Assembly: GCF_007004065.1 (NCBI RefSeq)
Contig: NZ_VFSV01000005.1
Location: 67,351-131,350 of the forward strand
Reading direction: 5' to 3'
Length of the DNA stretch: 64,000 nucleotides
Source of the DNA: Palleronia caenipelagi
GTDB lineage: Bacteria; Pseudomonadota; Alphaproteobacteria; Rhodobacterales; Rhodobacteraceae
The stretch's first letter is position 1. Each line of letters starts with the position of its first letter. This document shows, in pieces, positions 35,436-44,639 of the stretch. The position numbers and the translations under genes were made by a program. The notes below the pieces were generated by a model. The model had not been told where the DNA came from and did no database searches. It saw only the letters and a program-made list of their open reading frames with translations.

Positions 35436-37115
35436 TTACGGCATCGCAGGATTGCTCGCCCGCAACTCCTGCGATGGTGGCAGATCGCCTACGAGATAAG
35501 GGTCCATGCCCTCGTTCTTGAGATTTTGCAGAAACTGGCGGAACCCCCGCAGATCGACCATAGGTGGCAACTGCAGAACGGACCGGCTCGGCGCAGGCGA
35601 GATATCATTGATAATGTTATCCAGATTATCCGAAGGATTGCGCAGAAAATCGGCCAGAGACCAGACCTGCACCCGTGCCCGCGCCCAGGATTGCCGCAAT
35701 TCTTTTAAATGGTCAGCCTCACGCTGCTGCAACTCGGCGGCCCGCCGGCGTGCTTCCGCAAATGGCAGATTTTCGCAGAACAGACGCACGGCCCACGCAC
35801 CGGTGAGAACCACCACATCGGCATTCACATCCGAAGCGATGAAGCCGCCAACACCTTTGGTGTCCCGCGGCCCGTACAGGAAAGCCTGTCGGCGACCTCG
35901 CGTGTTCCATAGAAGATTGGTCAGAAAGCCGGTCGCGTTGTAGTCTCGGAGCTTTGCATTGTCCGAGAGGGCGCCCGAAACGAGCTTCGCCCCATCCGCA
36001 AATTCAGCCCGTTCCGGTGCAAACAGATGCCCATGGCAGCGAAATCCCGTGCGACGTTCGATCCAGCCGGGGAAATTCTCAAACAAATCGCCGAAGCCTT
36101 CAAAAACAGCGTAGCGCGCGCTGGTGCGGATGAATTCGGAGTCATTGCGCGGGAACCGTCCCACCATATAGAGGCCAGGGCGACCTCGCACCCGACGCTC
36201 AAGTGCCGAAGAGCATATCCGGGCGATCCGTCCAGGCTCGGGTTCGTCATCACCCCAACTGGTATTATCACCCGACAGGAACGTGTCATACAGCTTGTCA
36301 GCCTGGGGCCAGACCTTCCGGACAAGGAAGCATTTTGAACGCCGCAACAATTCCAGATGATCATCGTAGAACAGGTGCGGACGCCCCTGAAAGTCGAATT
36401 TGGCCAGCGTCAGCGACCGACTTTCGATTCTGTCGGAGACCTGACGGATCAAGGTCTGGAAGTAGCTCTCATCGGGGATCCAGACGCCCTTGAAATAGCG
36501 GTCGAACTCGGCGCGACGATGATGGTTGAGGATAGCTTCCAGATCTTCACGCACGAGGCACCACCACTGGGACCCCATATGAGGAACGAGCCCGCTCGGG
36601 ATTTTTCTTTTGTACCCGACACGGCGCTGCAGCGCGACGAATGCATCAAACAGGCGCTTCGTCCTCTTCCACGAGAAAGGAAAGCGCAGAGTGAACCGTT
36701 CATGCCCGAGCCCGCCCTGGATCCACGGGACCTCCTCACAGGTCACACTCTCGATAAAATTCACCCCCCGGTGATCCTCGAGGTACGTCGTCAACTCCGG
36801 AACGGGCCGCAGAGGCAAGCAGGTCCCAGAGGTCAGGAGCACGTAGTCAAGGTTTGGAAATGTCCCAAGCAGCTCCGATGCCGCGAGCTGGGTCGCTTCG
36901 ACCAGAGACCAATCGCCCCAATTACACTGGATGCGATCACAAACCGCCACATCGGGCAGGTCACCGATCTTGTCCACAAACCGGGCGTAGACATCCTCAG
37001 GGACTTTGCGATCCACGTGGATCACCACAGGACAGCCATTGTCCGACCAGTGCCGCACAACCTGCGCGGCCCGGTCCAGCGCCGAATGGCACAACATGAC
37101 AATGCCAAGCCTCAT
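35436..37115 (-). CDS. GT14-like beta-1,6-GlcNAc-transferase with DUF5928 C-terminus
   Basis: 559 residues. The N-terminal 280 residues follow the core-2/I-branching enzyme family (GIVMLCHSALDRAAQVVRH, HVDRKVPEDVY, LLTSGTCLPLRP, GSQWWCLVREDL, WIPDESYFQTL). The remaining half fits the DUF5928 domain found in Rhodobacterales; it is rich in Arg/Leu and has no clear catalytic motif. It probably adds a sugar branch to a surface polysaccharide; donor and acceptor unknown. It overlaps the preceding glycosyltransferase gene by 4 bases. Confidence 0.82.
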   Translation of the reverse strand: MRLGIVMLCHSALDRAAQVVRHWSDNGCPVVIHVDRKVPEDVYARFVDKIGDLPDVAVCDRIQCNWGDWSLVEATQLAASELLGTFPNLDYVLLTSGTCLPLRPVPELTTYLEDHRGVNFIESVTCEEVPWIQGGLGHERFTLRFPFSWKRTKRLFDAFVALQRRVGYKRKIPSGLVPHMGSQWWCLVREDLEAILNHHRRAEFDRYFKGVWIPDESYFQTLIRQVSDRIESRSLTLAKFDFQGRPHLFYDDHLELLRRSKCFLVRKVWPQADKLYDTFLSGDNTSWGDDEPEPGRIARICSSALERRVRGRPGLYMVGRFPRNDSEFIRTSARYAVFEGFGDLFENFPGWIERRTGFRCHGHLFAPERAEFADGAKLVSGALSDNAKLRDYNATGFLTNLLWNTRGRRQAFLYGPRDTKGVGGFIASDVNADVVVLTGAWAVRLFCENLPFAEARRRAAELQQREADHLKELRQSWARARVQVWSLADFLRNPSDNLDNIINDISPAPSRSVLQLPPMVDLRGFRQFLQNLKNEGMDPYLVGDLPPSQELRASNPAMP

Positions 37116-38140
37116 GCCCAGTTTCCCTTCGACATCAGGCCGAGCAGCTCAAGCTGACGCCAGTTGATGTAACGCTCTGATTGCGGACACCAGAGGCTCT
37201 GCCCGGCCTGTAATCCCTCGGTATAAGCCACATATTCTCGCCCGGCGCGATAATGCTCCCGGCGCTGGGCCTCTTCTGCAGCGCGATCCGCTATGGTGTG
37301 GATGAACTTGGCATGGAGGAGAACGCCACAGGCCTTCTCCCCGCCAATATCATCAAACACAAGGTTCAGCCCCCGAGGCAGCATCATATGGGTCGATGAC
37401 ACGAAGACGTTGCCACGCCCCCATTTCACCAAGGGCACCTTGTTGAGCGCGGGAGCTTCACGCGGGCTGTCTCGGAAGAACACGCGCCCGCGGGGGCCTC
37501 CCTGAATCCAGAGAGACCCATACTGCCAGTTTCGCGTCATTGTGTAGTTCCCGGGGTCAAACCACTCCGCCACCCGGAACGGATTATCCCCAGCCTGATA
37601 GGGCTGCGAGGACATGGCCGCCTGGGGGTACATATCCAGGATCATCGCGCCAAAAGAACGGATGTCCGAGCTGTCCAGCCAGTCAGTCAACGCGCCGATC
37701 CCCCGGGTGTCGCAGAACGGATAGACGAAGAACTCGTCGGCGTCGACGCAGAGCACCCATCTTCCGAGGCAATAACGACGGGCCAGCCAGTTCACCCAAT
37801 CCACGCCGAAGCGTGACTTATTATAGCTGGCCTTCGTCATCCATACGGAGCAATCGGGTTGGCGAGAGAGATACTCGCGACTGCCGTCCGTGCTGTCATT
37901 ATCCACAAACAGGAAATGTTCGACGCCGAGCTTCCGATAATATTCAAGGAAATAGGGCAAGCGAACAAATTCGTTACGCAAAACGCATATGATGACCACA
38001 CGGGAGGAGCGGATCAGATCCCTGTCGACGTTGTGGGCTTTCAACTCCCGGCGCTTGCGAATGGCGCGGATGTAGAGACGGCGGCGTTTCGAGCCCATGC
38101 GCCAAGATCTCAGCAGTCCCAAGGTGAACCTCTCTGACAC
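37112..38140 (-). CDS. glycosyltransferase family 2 type (Glyco_tranf_2_4), copy A
   Basis: 342 residues. GT-A fold: ICVLRNEFVRLPYFLEYYRKLG, LFVDNDSTDGS and the metal-binding VDADEFFVYP motif. Basic N-terminus, no membrane segment. Strongly similar to the neighbouring gene at 38165-39217 (same order of motifs, same spacing), so a local duplication is likely. Sugar specificity unknown. Part of the cysQ-to-sulfotransferase operon. Confidence 0.88.
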   Translation of the reverse strand: MSERFTLGLLRSWRMGSKRRRLYIRAIRKRRELKAHNVDRDLIRSSRVVIICVLRNEFVRLPYFLEYYRKLGVEHFLFVDNDSTDGSREYLSRQPDCSVWMTKASYNKSRFGVDWVNWLARRYCLGRWVLCVDADEFFVYPFCDTRGIGALTDWLDSSDIRSFGAMILDMYPQAAMSSQPYQAGDNPFRVAEWFDPGNYTMTRNWQYGSLWIQGGPRGRVFFRDSPREAPALNKVPLVKWGRGNVFVSSTHMMLPRGLNLVFDDIGGEKACGVLLHAKFIHTIADRAAEEAQRREHYRAGREYVAYTEGLQAGQSLWCPQSERYINWRQLELLGLMSKGNWA

Positions 38141-38164
38141 CGTTCATTCATTACACAATTCACG

Positions 38165-39217
38165 TTAGACCCAATCGCCCCGCGACATAACCCCCAGCCC
38201 CTCCAACGCCCGCCAGCCGCGATAGGGTGTGGACGCCTCGCACCAAAGCGATGGGTTCTGAGTAAGACTCTCGTAATAAGAGTTGTACAGGTCTGAATTT
38301 GCAAAATGTTCTTGCCGCAGCCGCTCTTCGGCCGAGCGTTTGACGATGCTGTCGAGGAATTTCGTGTGCAGCAGCACGCCAGACAGGGTCTCGCCTTCGC
38401 CGTAAATCCGGTTCAGTCGGGGCGGCAGGAGCGCGTGCGTCGAATTGACGTAGACGTACCGCCAATGCCAGCGCACCAACGGCACCTTCTGAAGCGTCGG
38501 AGCCCGGCGCGGCTCATCCCCGAAAAACGCCCGCGCCCGTGCCCCCCCCTGCACCCAGAGGTTTTTCATAGGCCGCTGAACCTGAATCGAGTAATTGCCT
38601 GCGTCGAAATGGGTTAAGATCTCCAGCGGATCCTGCCGAGGTCGATACGCGGTATCTCCCACCGGACCCTGCGGATAGAGGTCCAGCATCAACGCGCCCA
38701 TCATCGGAGTTCCGGTCTGATCGAGCCGCTCGGTCAGCGCCGACAAAGGGCGTGTCGGCCAGTGCGGATAAATGAACAGCTCATCTGCGTCGAGCACCAG
38801 ACACCAGCGGCCATGGCCGTGCCGGATCATCAGCCATGTGATCCAGTCGAGACCAAAGCGCGACAGCTTGTAGGAGTGCGAGGTGTGCCAGACAGAGCAA
38901 TCGGGTTGATCTGACAGGAACGCCCCTGTCCCGTCATCGCTGTCATTGTCCACGAAGATAAAATGGGTCACGCCCAGCCGCCGATGGTGATCAAGAAACC
39001 ACGGCAGACGGTCGGCCTCGTTCCGGACTGTCGCAAAAGCAAGAATGTCATCCGGCCCGAGCGTGGGGGTCCGATCGACCACGGCCCTGAGTTGACGCCG
39101 TTTCAGAAATGCCCGACCGAGCAAACGACGGCGGCGGCGGCGCATTCCATAGGCTGCACCCAGATTGCGAAGCCGAGCGCCCGGTCCGCCGGCACGTTCG
39201 TAAAGACCGGGCACCAT
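38165..39217 (-). CDS. glycosyltransferase family 2 type (Glyco_tranf_2_4), copy B
   Basis: 350 residues, paralog of copy A: FATVRNEADRLPWFLDHHRRLG, IFVDNDSDDGT, LDADELFIYP. Both share the QPDCSVW and RFGLDW/RFGVDW stretches and a C-terminal GVLLHxKFxxxI region. It begins four bases after the galU stop. The pair probably adds successive sugars in one glycan; this is inferred from position. Confidence 0.88.
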   Translation of the reverse strand: MVPGLYERAGGPGARLRNLGAAYGMRRRRRRLLGRAFLKRRQLRAVVDRTPTLGPDDILAFATVRNEADRLPWFLDHHRRLGVTHFIFVDNDSDDGTGAFLSDQPDCSVWHTSHSYKLSRFGLDWITWLMIRHGHGRWCLVLDADELFIYPHWPTRPLSALTERLDQTGTPMMGALMLDLYPQGPVGDTAYRPRQDPLEILTHFDAGNYSIQVQRPMKNLWVQGGARARAFFGDEPRRAPTLQKVPLVRWHWRYVYVNSTHALLPPRLNRIYGEGETLSGVLLHTKFLDSIVKRSAEERLRQEHFANSDLYNSYYESLTQNPSLWCEASTPYRGWRALEGLGVMSRGDWV

Positions 39218-39221
39218 GCGA

Positions 39222-40100
39222 TCAGTCGAGATCCAGATCAGCGAGATAAGTGCGGAAATCGTCCTTCAATTCCCGGTGCTTCAACCCATAGGCGACCGTG
39301 GCTTGCAAGTAACCGAGCTTGGCACCGCAATCGTAGCGCTGGCCGTCAAATTTCAGGCCCCAGACACCGGCCTCGGTGCTGATCTGTTTGGCAATCGCGT
39401 CTGTGAGCTGAATCTCGCCTCCGGCACCAACCTCGTGGGCGTCCAGCGCCGAAAGGACCTCCGGGGTTAAGATATACCGACCAATCACAGCCATATTGGA
39501 CGGTGCCGTACCCGCAGCCGGCTTTTCGACCATGCCGCGCACCTGCACGGCACTGCCCTGCGCCTGACCTGGATCGATAATGCCGTATTTGCACGTCTCC
39601 TGATCAGAGACTTCCATGGCTGCCACCATGCAACCGCCAGTCTGCTCATGGGCATCAACCATTTGCTTCAGCACGGGCACATCAGCATCAATCACATCAT
39701 CGGGCAGGATCACCGCAAAGGGCTCGTCCCCGATCAGCCGATGCGCGCACCAGACCGCGTGGCCCAGACCTTTGGCACTCTGCTGGCGCACAGTTGCAAT
39801 GGAGCCAGACCCGATATCAGTGCGCGCGAGCTCTTCGAGAAGGTCTGTTTTGTTCTTCGCTTTTAGCGAATTCTCCAATTCCGGCGCTCGGTCGAAGTAA
39901 TCAACCAAAGCGCCTTTGCCGCGCGCAGTGATAAAAATGAACTCGGTAATCCCTGCCGCACGCGCCTCATCGATTGCGTACTGGATCAACGGACGATCCA
40001 CGAGGGTGAGCATTTCCTTTGGCATCGACTTCGTCGCAGGGAGGAAACGGGTCCCCTGCCCTGCAATCGGAAGGACGGCCTTCGTGACTCGTTTCGTCAT
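39222..40100 (-). CDS. galU: UTP-glucose-1-phosphate uridylyltransferase
   Basis: 292 residues. GalU makes UDP-glucose, a donor for glycans and precursor of UDP-galactose and UDP-glucuronate. The nucleotidyl motif AVLPIAGQGTRFLPATKSMPKEML and FAVILPDDVI are typical. The start at 40100 (MTKRVTKAVLP) has GGAGAG upstream; a start six codons earlier is possible but less typical. It lies 46 bases downstream of cysQ. Confidence 0.95.
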   Translation of the reverse strand: MTKRVTKAVLPIAGQGTRFLPATKSMPKEMLTLVDRPLIQYAIDEARAAGITEFIFITARGKGALVDYFDRAPELENSLKAKNKTDLLEELARTDIGSGSIATVRQQSAKGLGHAVWCAHRLIGDEPFAVILPDDVIDADVPVLKQMVDAHEQTGGCMVAAMEVSDQETCKYGIIDPGQAQGSAVQVRGMVEKPAAGTAPSNMAVIGRYILTPEVLSALDAHEVGAGGEIQLTDAIAKQISTEAGVWGLKFDGQRYDCGAKLGYLQATVAYGLKHRELKDDFRTYLADLDLD

Positions 40101-40146
40101 CAGATCAACTCTCCACACATTCGCCGACAGCTCTCCCCTGAGAACC

Positions 40147-40956
40147 TCACGCCTTCAACTCAACAGTTGGAGTGCAGGCGATGAAGAACGGGTTAGCAAA
40201 ATTTTCTTTTCCATAGACAAGCGGCGAGCGATCGTCAAAACGCACAACCTCACCGCCAGCCCCCGCCAGAACTGCATGACCCGCCGCTGTGTCCCACTCC
40301 ATCGTGCGGCCCAGGCGCGGGTAAAGGTCCGCCTCTCCGGTCGCAACCAGACAGAATTTCAGGGACGATCCGGCACTCTTCATGTCATCCACGGCGTATT
40401 TGGAGATATAGTCGTCCGTTGCCTGATCGCGATGCGATTTCGACGCGACAACCAAAAGTCCGGAATTGTCAGAGTTGCGCACGTTCAACGGCGTCACGGG
40501 ACCACGCTGGTCAACGGAGAAATCACCGCTTTCCTCGACCGATGCACCCGTCTCGTCGGTATAAAAGAGCCGACCTTTGGCGGGCGCATAGACCACACCG
40601 CGCACCGGAACCCCGTTCTTCACATACGCAATGTTCACAGTGAAATCGCCACGCCGCTGAATGAACTCTTTGGTGCCGTCCAAAGGATCCACAATCAGGA
40701 AAGTCTCAACCTGCTGATCATGGCTCTCCGCCTGCTCTTCTGTAACCAGCGGAACATCCGGGAAAGCGGCACGCAGACCGGCGGAAATCAGGCGGTCTGC
40801 CGCCTCATCGGCTTGTGTCACCGGACTGTCATCGGCTTTGTCGCGGACTTCGATATCGCTCTGGTCATAGATTTCCATGATCGCCGCCCCGCCTTCCAAA
40901 GCGAGTTTGCGCATCACGTCGGTGAGCTTCGAGTAATCCACGGTAAGCCCTTTCAT
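40147..40956 (-). CDS. cysQ: 3'(2'),5'-bisphosphate nucleotidase CysQ
   Basis: 269 residues. DPLDGTKEFIQRRGDFTVNIA is a strong CysQ signature, with EEQ metal ligands upstream (LVTEEQAES) and MEWDTAAGHAVL downstream. CysQ hydrolyses 3'-phosphoadenosine 5'-phosphate (PAP) left by PAPS-using enzymes. It is the first gene of the operon that ends in a sulfotransferase, which gives it a direct role in removing the inhibitory by-product. Divergent from the KpsM-like permease gene. Confidence 0.93.
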   Translation of the reverse strand: MKGLTVDYSKLTDVMRKLALEGGAAIMEIYDQSDIEVRDKADDSPVTQADEAADRLISAGLRAAFPDVPLVTEEQAESHDQQVETFLIVDPLDGTKEFIQRRGDFTVNIAYVKNGVPVRGVVYAPAKGRLFYTDETGASVEESGDFSVDQRGPVTPLNVRNSDNSGLLVVASKSHRDQATDDYISKYAVDDMKSAGSSLKFCLVATGEADLYPRLGRTMEWDTAAGHAVLAGAGGEVVRFDDRSPLVYGKENFANPFFIACTPTVELKA

Positions 40957-41061
40957 TCACGAGTTTGTAACCGGGCGCAGCGATGGCAGGCTTCCACCAC
41001 AAAGGTCAAGCGTGTATGCGTCTCTAAAGGCGCAACTCCGCGCATCCGCAGGACCGTCATC

Positions 41062-41880
41062 ATGTTTACGCCGACACGGCCGACAGGCAACCTCACCGGG
41101 GCTTTCAACGTCCTGATGCTGACATATCACATGACTGCACGTTCGGTCCGCGGTGGCAAAGCGAGCGCTATCTGGTCACTTATCAACAACATCACCCGCG
41201 CGCTGATTATGGTCGCGGCATTCATGACCCTCTATTATATTCTCGGCATGCGCGGCTCGGCCATTCGCGGCGATTACATGATCTATGTAATGACGGGCAT
41301 CTTCCTATACATTACCCACATCTCTGCCGTCAGTTCGATGGGCGGGGCAGGTGCATCAAATGGTGGATTGGCCCAGCACGCCCCGCTTACAGCAGCGGTG
41401 ATGATCTTTTCCGCCGCCTTGTCTTCGCTCTACAATCAGGTCCTGTCAGTCACCGCGATTCTCATCGTCTACTACGTCGGTTTCAGCCATTTCACCATCT
41501 ATGACTGGTGGGGGACATTCTGCATGCTGGTTCTGGCTTGGTTTTTCGGCATCGCTGTCGGAATTCTGTTGAACGCCTTGCAACCATGGGTCCCAACTCT
41601 GGTCACGAAGTTCAGAACGATTTACCAGAGGGCGCAGATGGTGACCTCCGGCAAGATGTTCGTTGCAAATGCGCTGCCGCCCGAGATGATCCGGATGTTC
41701 GACTGGAATCCCCTCTTTCACACGATTGATCAGGCCCGGGGATTTGCCTTCATAAACTATTTCCCGCACAAATCGAGTTGGGAGTATGCTCTGACGGTGT
41801 GCGTCATTTTGATCGTCATAGGCCTCATGGGTGAATTCTTTACCCGCCAGCATAGGTCGCTGAGCTGGACGAAGGGCTAA
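41062..41880 (+). CDS. KpsM-like polysaccharide export ABC permease
   Basis: 272 residues with about six membrane segments (ABC-2 type). The central part FDWNPLFHTIDQARGFAFINYFP matches the NPLxHxIexxR region of capsule/O-antigen export permeases. ATG 41062 has AGGA eight bases upstream; the frame is open for a long way upstream through antisense cysQ sequence, which is not coding. No cognate ATPase (KpsT/RfbB) occurs in the window. The last 41 bases overlap the convergent alkB gene. Probably exports the glycan built by the divergent operon (inference). Confidence 0.85.
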   Translation: MFTPTRPTGNLTGAFNVLMLTYHMTARSVRGGKASAIWSLINNITRALIMVAAFMTLYYILGMRGSAIRGDYMIYVMTGIFLYITHISAVSSMGGAGASNGGLAQHAPLTAAVMIFSAALSSLYNQVLSVTAILIVYYVGFSHFTIYDWWGTFCMLVLAWFFGIAVGILLNALQPWVPTLVTKFRTIYQRAQMVTSGKMFVANALPPEMIRMFDWNPLFHTIDQARGFAFINYFPHKSSWEYALTVCVILIVIGLMGEFFTRQHRSLSWTKG

Positions 41881-42478
41881 TTCCGGCAACGCGTAGCGTA
41901 CAGTTTATGCGTCCACCTCGGGACAGCAATCCGGAAGATCCGAAGCGGATTTTATCGATTCCATGGTGGATCAGACGCGCCGGGCCTTCGAGTATCGCGA
42001 TGTCGCCAGAGCGCAGCCAGAGGCTTTCGGTCGGGCCGCCGCGCTCCACATTACCGATCCTGAATAGCGCATAGTCACCCAGCGAAACCGATAACACCGG
42101 CTGCGTCAGATCCGCTTCGTCACGATCCTGATGCAGACCCATCCGCGCGTCTTCGCCATAGTAATTGACCAGACACGTGTCGGGCAGAACCTCGGAACGG
42201 GCGTGCTCTACCCACAGATCCAACAGTCGCGTCGGGATCGCGGGCCATTCCCCACCGCCGGGGTGCCTCGGGTCATACCGGTAGCCGCGCCGGTCGCTAA
42301 CCCAGCCGACAGACCCGGCAGAGGTCATGCGGACGCTCAGTTTTCCCCCACGACGGGTCTCAGGCTGAAAGAACGGAGCGACAGCAGCCACCTGCCGTAG
42401 ATCCTCGACCAGCGCCGCCTGTGCCTGCTGATCAAGCGCCCCGATCAGGATCCGCACCCCTCGTATCTCAATTTTCAC
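41840..42478 (-). CDS. alkB: AlkB-like 2-oxoglutarate-dependent dioxygenase
   Basis: 212 residues. Fe(II) ligands in LHQDRDE (HxD) and the distal His of IHHGIDKI; RGGRINCTLR supplies the 2-oxoglutarate-binding Arg. LVNYYGEDARMGLH is typical of AlkB, which removes alkyl groups from N1-methyladenine and N3-methylcytosine. It overlaps the end of the permease gene by 41 bases. Confidence 0.92.
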   Translation of the reverse strand: MKIEIRGVRILIGALDQQAQAALVEDLRQVAAVAPFFQPETRRGGKLSVRMTSAGSVGWVSDRRGYRYDPRHPGGGEWPAIPTRLLDLWVEHARSEVLPDTCLVNYYGEDARMGLHQDRDEADLTQPVLSVSLGDYALFRIGNVERGGPTESLWLRSGDIAILEGPARLIHHGIDKIRFGSSGLLSRGGRINCTLRVAGISPSSSSATYAGG

Positions 42479-42521
42479 ACCATTTCTCCGAATTTCCTGT
42501 CAAAGACACCGCTCTGACGGG

Positions 42522-42550
42522 ATTGCAGCGGCATTTCCGCCTCCCTATAT
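42522..42550 (+). promoter_or_regulatory. putative RpoH (heat-shock) promoter of dnaK
   Basis: ATTG at 42522-42525 and CCTATAT at 42544-42550, separated by 18 bases, resemble alphaproteobacterial RpoH promoters (CTTG-N17/18-CYTATNT). It lies 110 bases before the dnaK ATG in the 182-base gap after alkB. Assigned by eye; the -35 differs by one base from the consensus. Confidence 0.5.
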
Positions 42551-42660
42551 ACCCTGCGACGCCACCGGATGGCGTAAAACTCCGGGCAACTTAGGGATAG
42601 GCGGGCAGGTGCCGCAAACGGGTCTGCCTGCAGAGACATCGCCAAGAGAAGGATTATTAC

Positions 42661-44568
42661 ATGGGCAAAGTCATCGGTATCGACCTCGGCACGACCAACA
42701 GCTGCGTCGCCATCATGGATGGTAGCCAGCCCCGGGTGATCGAAAACTCCGAAGGCGCGCGCACGACCCCCTCGATCGTCGCGTTCACCGAGGATGAGCG
42801 TCTCGTCGGGCAGGCCGCGAAGCGTCAGGCCGTCACGAACTCCGAAAACACTGTTTTTGCGGTAAAGCGTCTGATCGGTCGTCGTTATGCAGACCCGGCG
42901 CTGGAGAAGGACAAGAAGAACCTCCCCTATTCCATCGTCGACGGTGGTCAGGGTGACGCGTGGGTTGAATCGCGCGGTGAGAAGTATTCTCCGTCGCAGA
43001 TCTCCGCCTTTATCCTGCAAAAGATGAAGGAAACCGCCGAGAGCTATCTGGGCGAGGACGTGACTCAGGCGGTCATCACTGTTCCGGCCTATTTCAACGA
43101 CCAGCAGCGTCAGGCCACCAAAGACGCCGGCAAGATCGCCGGTCTCGAAGTGCTGCGCATCATCAACGAGCCCACGGCCGCCGCTCTGGCCTATGGTCTC
43201 GATAAGAAAGAGACGCGCACCATCGCGGTCTATGATCTCGGCGGCGGTACCTTCGACATCACCATTCTGGAGATTGATGACGGTCTCTTTGAGGTGAAGT
43301 CCACCAACGGCGACACCTTCCTCGGTGGCGAAGATTTCGACATGCGGATCGTCGATTACCTCGCCGACGAGTTCAAGAAAGAGCACGGCGCTGACCTGCG
43401 TCAGGACAAGATGGCCCTGCAGCGTCTGAAAGAAGCTGCGGAAAAGGCCAAGATCGAACTGTCCAGCTCCAGCCAGACCGAGATCAACCAGCCCTTCATC
43501 TCCATGGGCGCCAACGGCCAGCCGCTGCACCTCGTGCTGAAGCTGACCCGTGCGAAGCTTGAGAGCCTCGTGGGCGACCTGATCAAGGCATCCATCAAGC
43601 CCTGCCAGGCCGCGCTGAAGGATGCAGGTCTGAAGACCGACGATATCGACGAGATCGTTCTGGTCGGCGGTATGACCCGTATGCCCCGCGTGATCGAAGA
43701 AGTGACGAAGTTCTTTGGCAAAGAGCCCCATAAGGGTGTAAACCCCGACGAGGTTGTGGCGCTGGGCGCGGCCATTCAGGCCGGTGTGCTTCAGGGCGAC
43801 GTGAAGGACGTGGTGCTGCTCGACGTGACCCCGCTGTCGCTGGGCATCGAAACGCTGGGTGGCGTATTCACCCGCCTGATCGACCGCAACACCACCATCC
43901 CGACGAAGAAGAGCCAGATCTTCTCCACCGCCGAGGACAACCAGAACGCCGTGACGATCCGGGTCTTCCAAGGTGAGCGCGAGATGGCGGCCGACAACAA
44001 GATGCTCGGTCAGTTCAACCTCGAGGACATCCCCCCGGCGCCGCGCGGCATGCCGCAGATCGAGGTGACCTTTGACATCGACGCCAACGGCATCGTCTCC
44101 GTCGCCGCCTCCGACAAGGGTACCGGCAAAGAGCAGAAGATCACCATTCAGGCTTCGGGCGGTCTCTCCGACGAGGACATTGAAAAGATGGTGAAGGACG
44201 CCGAAGCCAACGCCGATGCGGACAAGCAGCGTCGGGAGCTGGTCGAAGCGAAGAACCAGGCCGAAAGCCTGATCCACTCGACCGAGAAGGCCCTGGAAGA
44301 GCATAAGGACAAGGTCGACCCGACCACCGTCGAGGCCATTGAGCTGGCAATTGCCAACCTGCAGGAGCAGCTCGAGACCGAAGACGCGGGCAAAATCAAG
44401 TCCGGCATCCAGAACGTGACCGAAGCGTCCATGAAGCTGGGCGAAGCCATCTACAAGGCGAGCCAGGACGAGGGCGACGACGTTGCCGCTGCTGACGAGG
44501 CCTCCGATGATGAAGGCATCGTCGATGCCGACTTCGAGGATCTCGACGACAACAAGCGCGCTTCCTGA
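42661..44568 (+). CDS. dnaK: chaperone DnaK (Hsp70)
   Basis: 635 residues, standard length. [16 protein letters not shown], the ATPase phosphate loops ([26 protein letters not shown]) and the C-terminal substrate domain with an acidic tail ([14 protein letters not shown]) are all present. DnaK refolds proteins with DnaJ and GrpE. Gene order dnaK-dnaJ is conserved, with an intrinsic terminator between. Confidence 0.99.
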   Translation: MGKVIGIDLGTTNSCVAIMDGSQPRVIENSEGARTTPSIVAFTEDERLVGQAAKRQAVTNSENTVFAVKRLIGRRYADPALEKDKKNLPYSIVDGGQGDAWVESRGEKYSPSQISAFILQKMKETAESYLGEDVTQAVITVPAYFNDQQRQATKDAGKIAGLEVLRIINEPTAAALAYGLDKKETRTIAVYDLGGGTFDITILEIDDGLFEVKSTNGDTFLGGEDFDMRIVDYLADEFKKEHGADLRQDKMALQRLKEAAEKAKIELSSSSQTEINQPFISMGANGQPLHLVLKLTRAKLESLVGDLIKASIKPCQAALKDAGLKTDDIDEIVLVGGMTRMPRVIEEVTKFFGKEPHKGVNPDEVVALGAAIQAGVLQGDVKDVVLLDVTPLSLGIETLGGVFTRLIDRNTTIPTKKSQIFSTAEDNQNAVTIRVFQGEREMAADNKMLGQFNLEDIPPAPRGMPQIEVTFDIDANGIVSVAASDKGTGKEQKITIQASGGLSDEDIEKMVKDAEANADADKQRRELVEAKNQAESLIHSTEKALEEHKDKVDPTTVEAIELAIANLQEQLETEDAGKIKSGIQNVTEASMKLGEAIYKASQDEGDDVAAADEASDDEGIVDADFEDLDDNKRAS

Positions 44569-44587
44569 TCGGACGCCTGATGTGACG

Positions 44588-44622
44588 AAGGGCCGGCCCG
44601 ACCCGTCTGGCCGGCCCTTTTT
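44588..44622 (+). terminator. intrinsic terminator between dnaK and dnaJ
   Basis: GGGCCGGCC (44590-44598) pairs with GGCCGGCCC (44609-44617) around a 10-base loop; A-A before and T-T after extend the stem. Five T follow (44618-44622). It stands only 20 bases from dnaJ, so it probably lowers dnaJ transcription relative to dnaK. Confidence 0.88.
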
Positions 44623-44639
44623 CGTGAGAGGATACCAAC

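Noticed and set aside
39916..41061. An N-terminal extension of the export permease over 380 codons
   Set aside because: It covers cysQ and part of galU on the opposite strand and lacks any membrane or transporter character; a normal start with AGGA exists at 41062.
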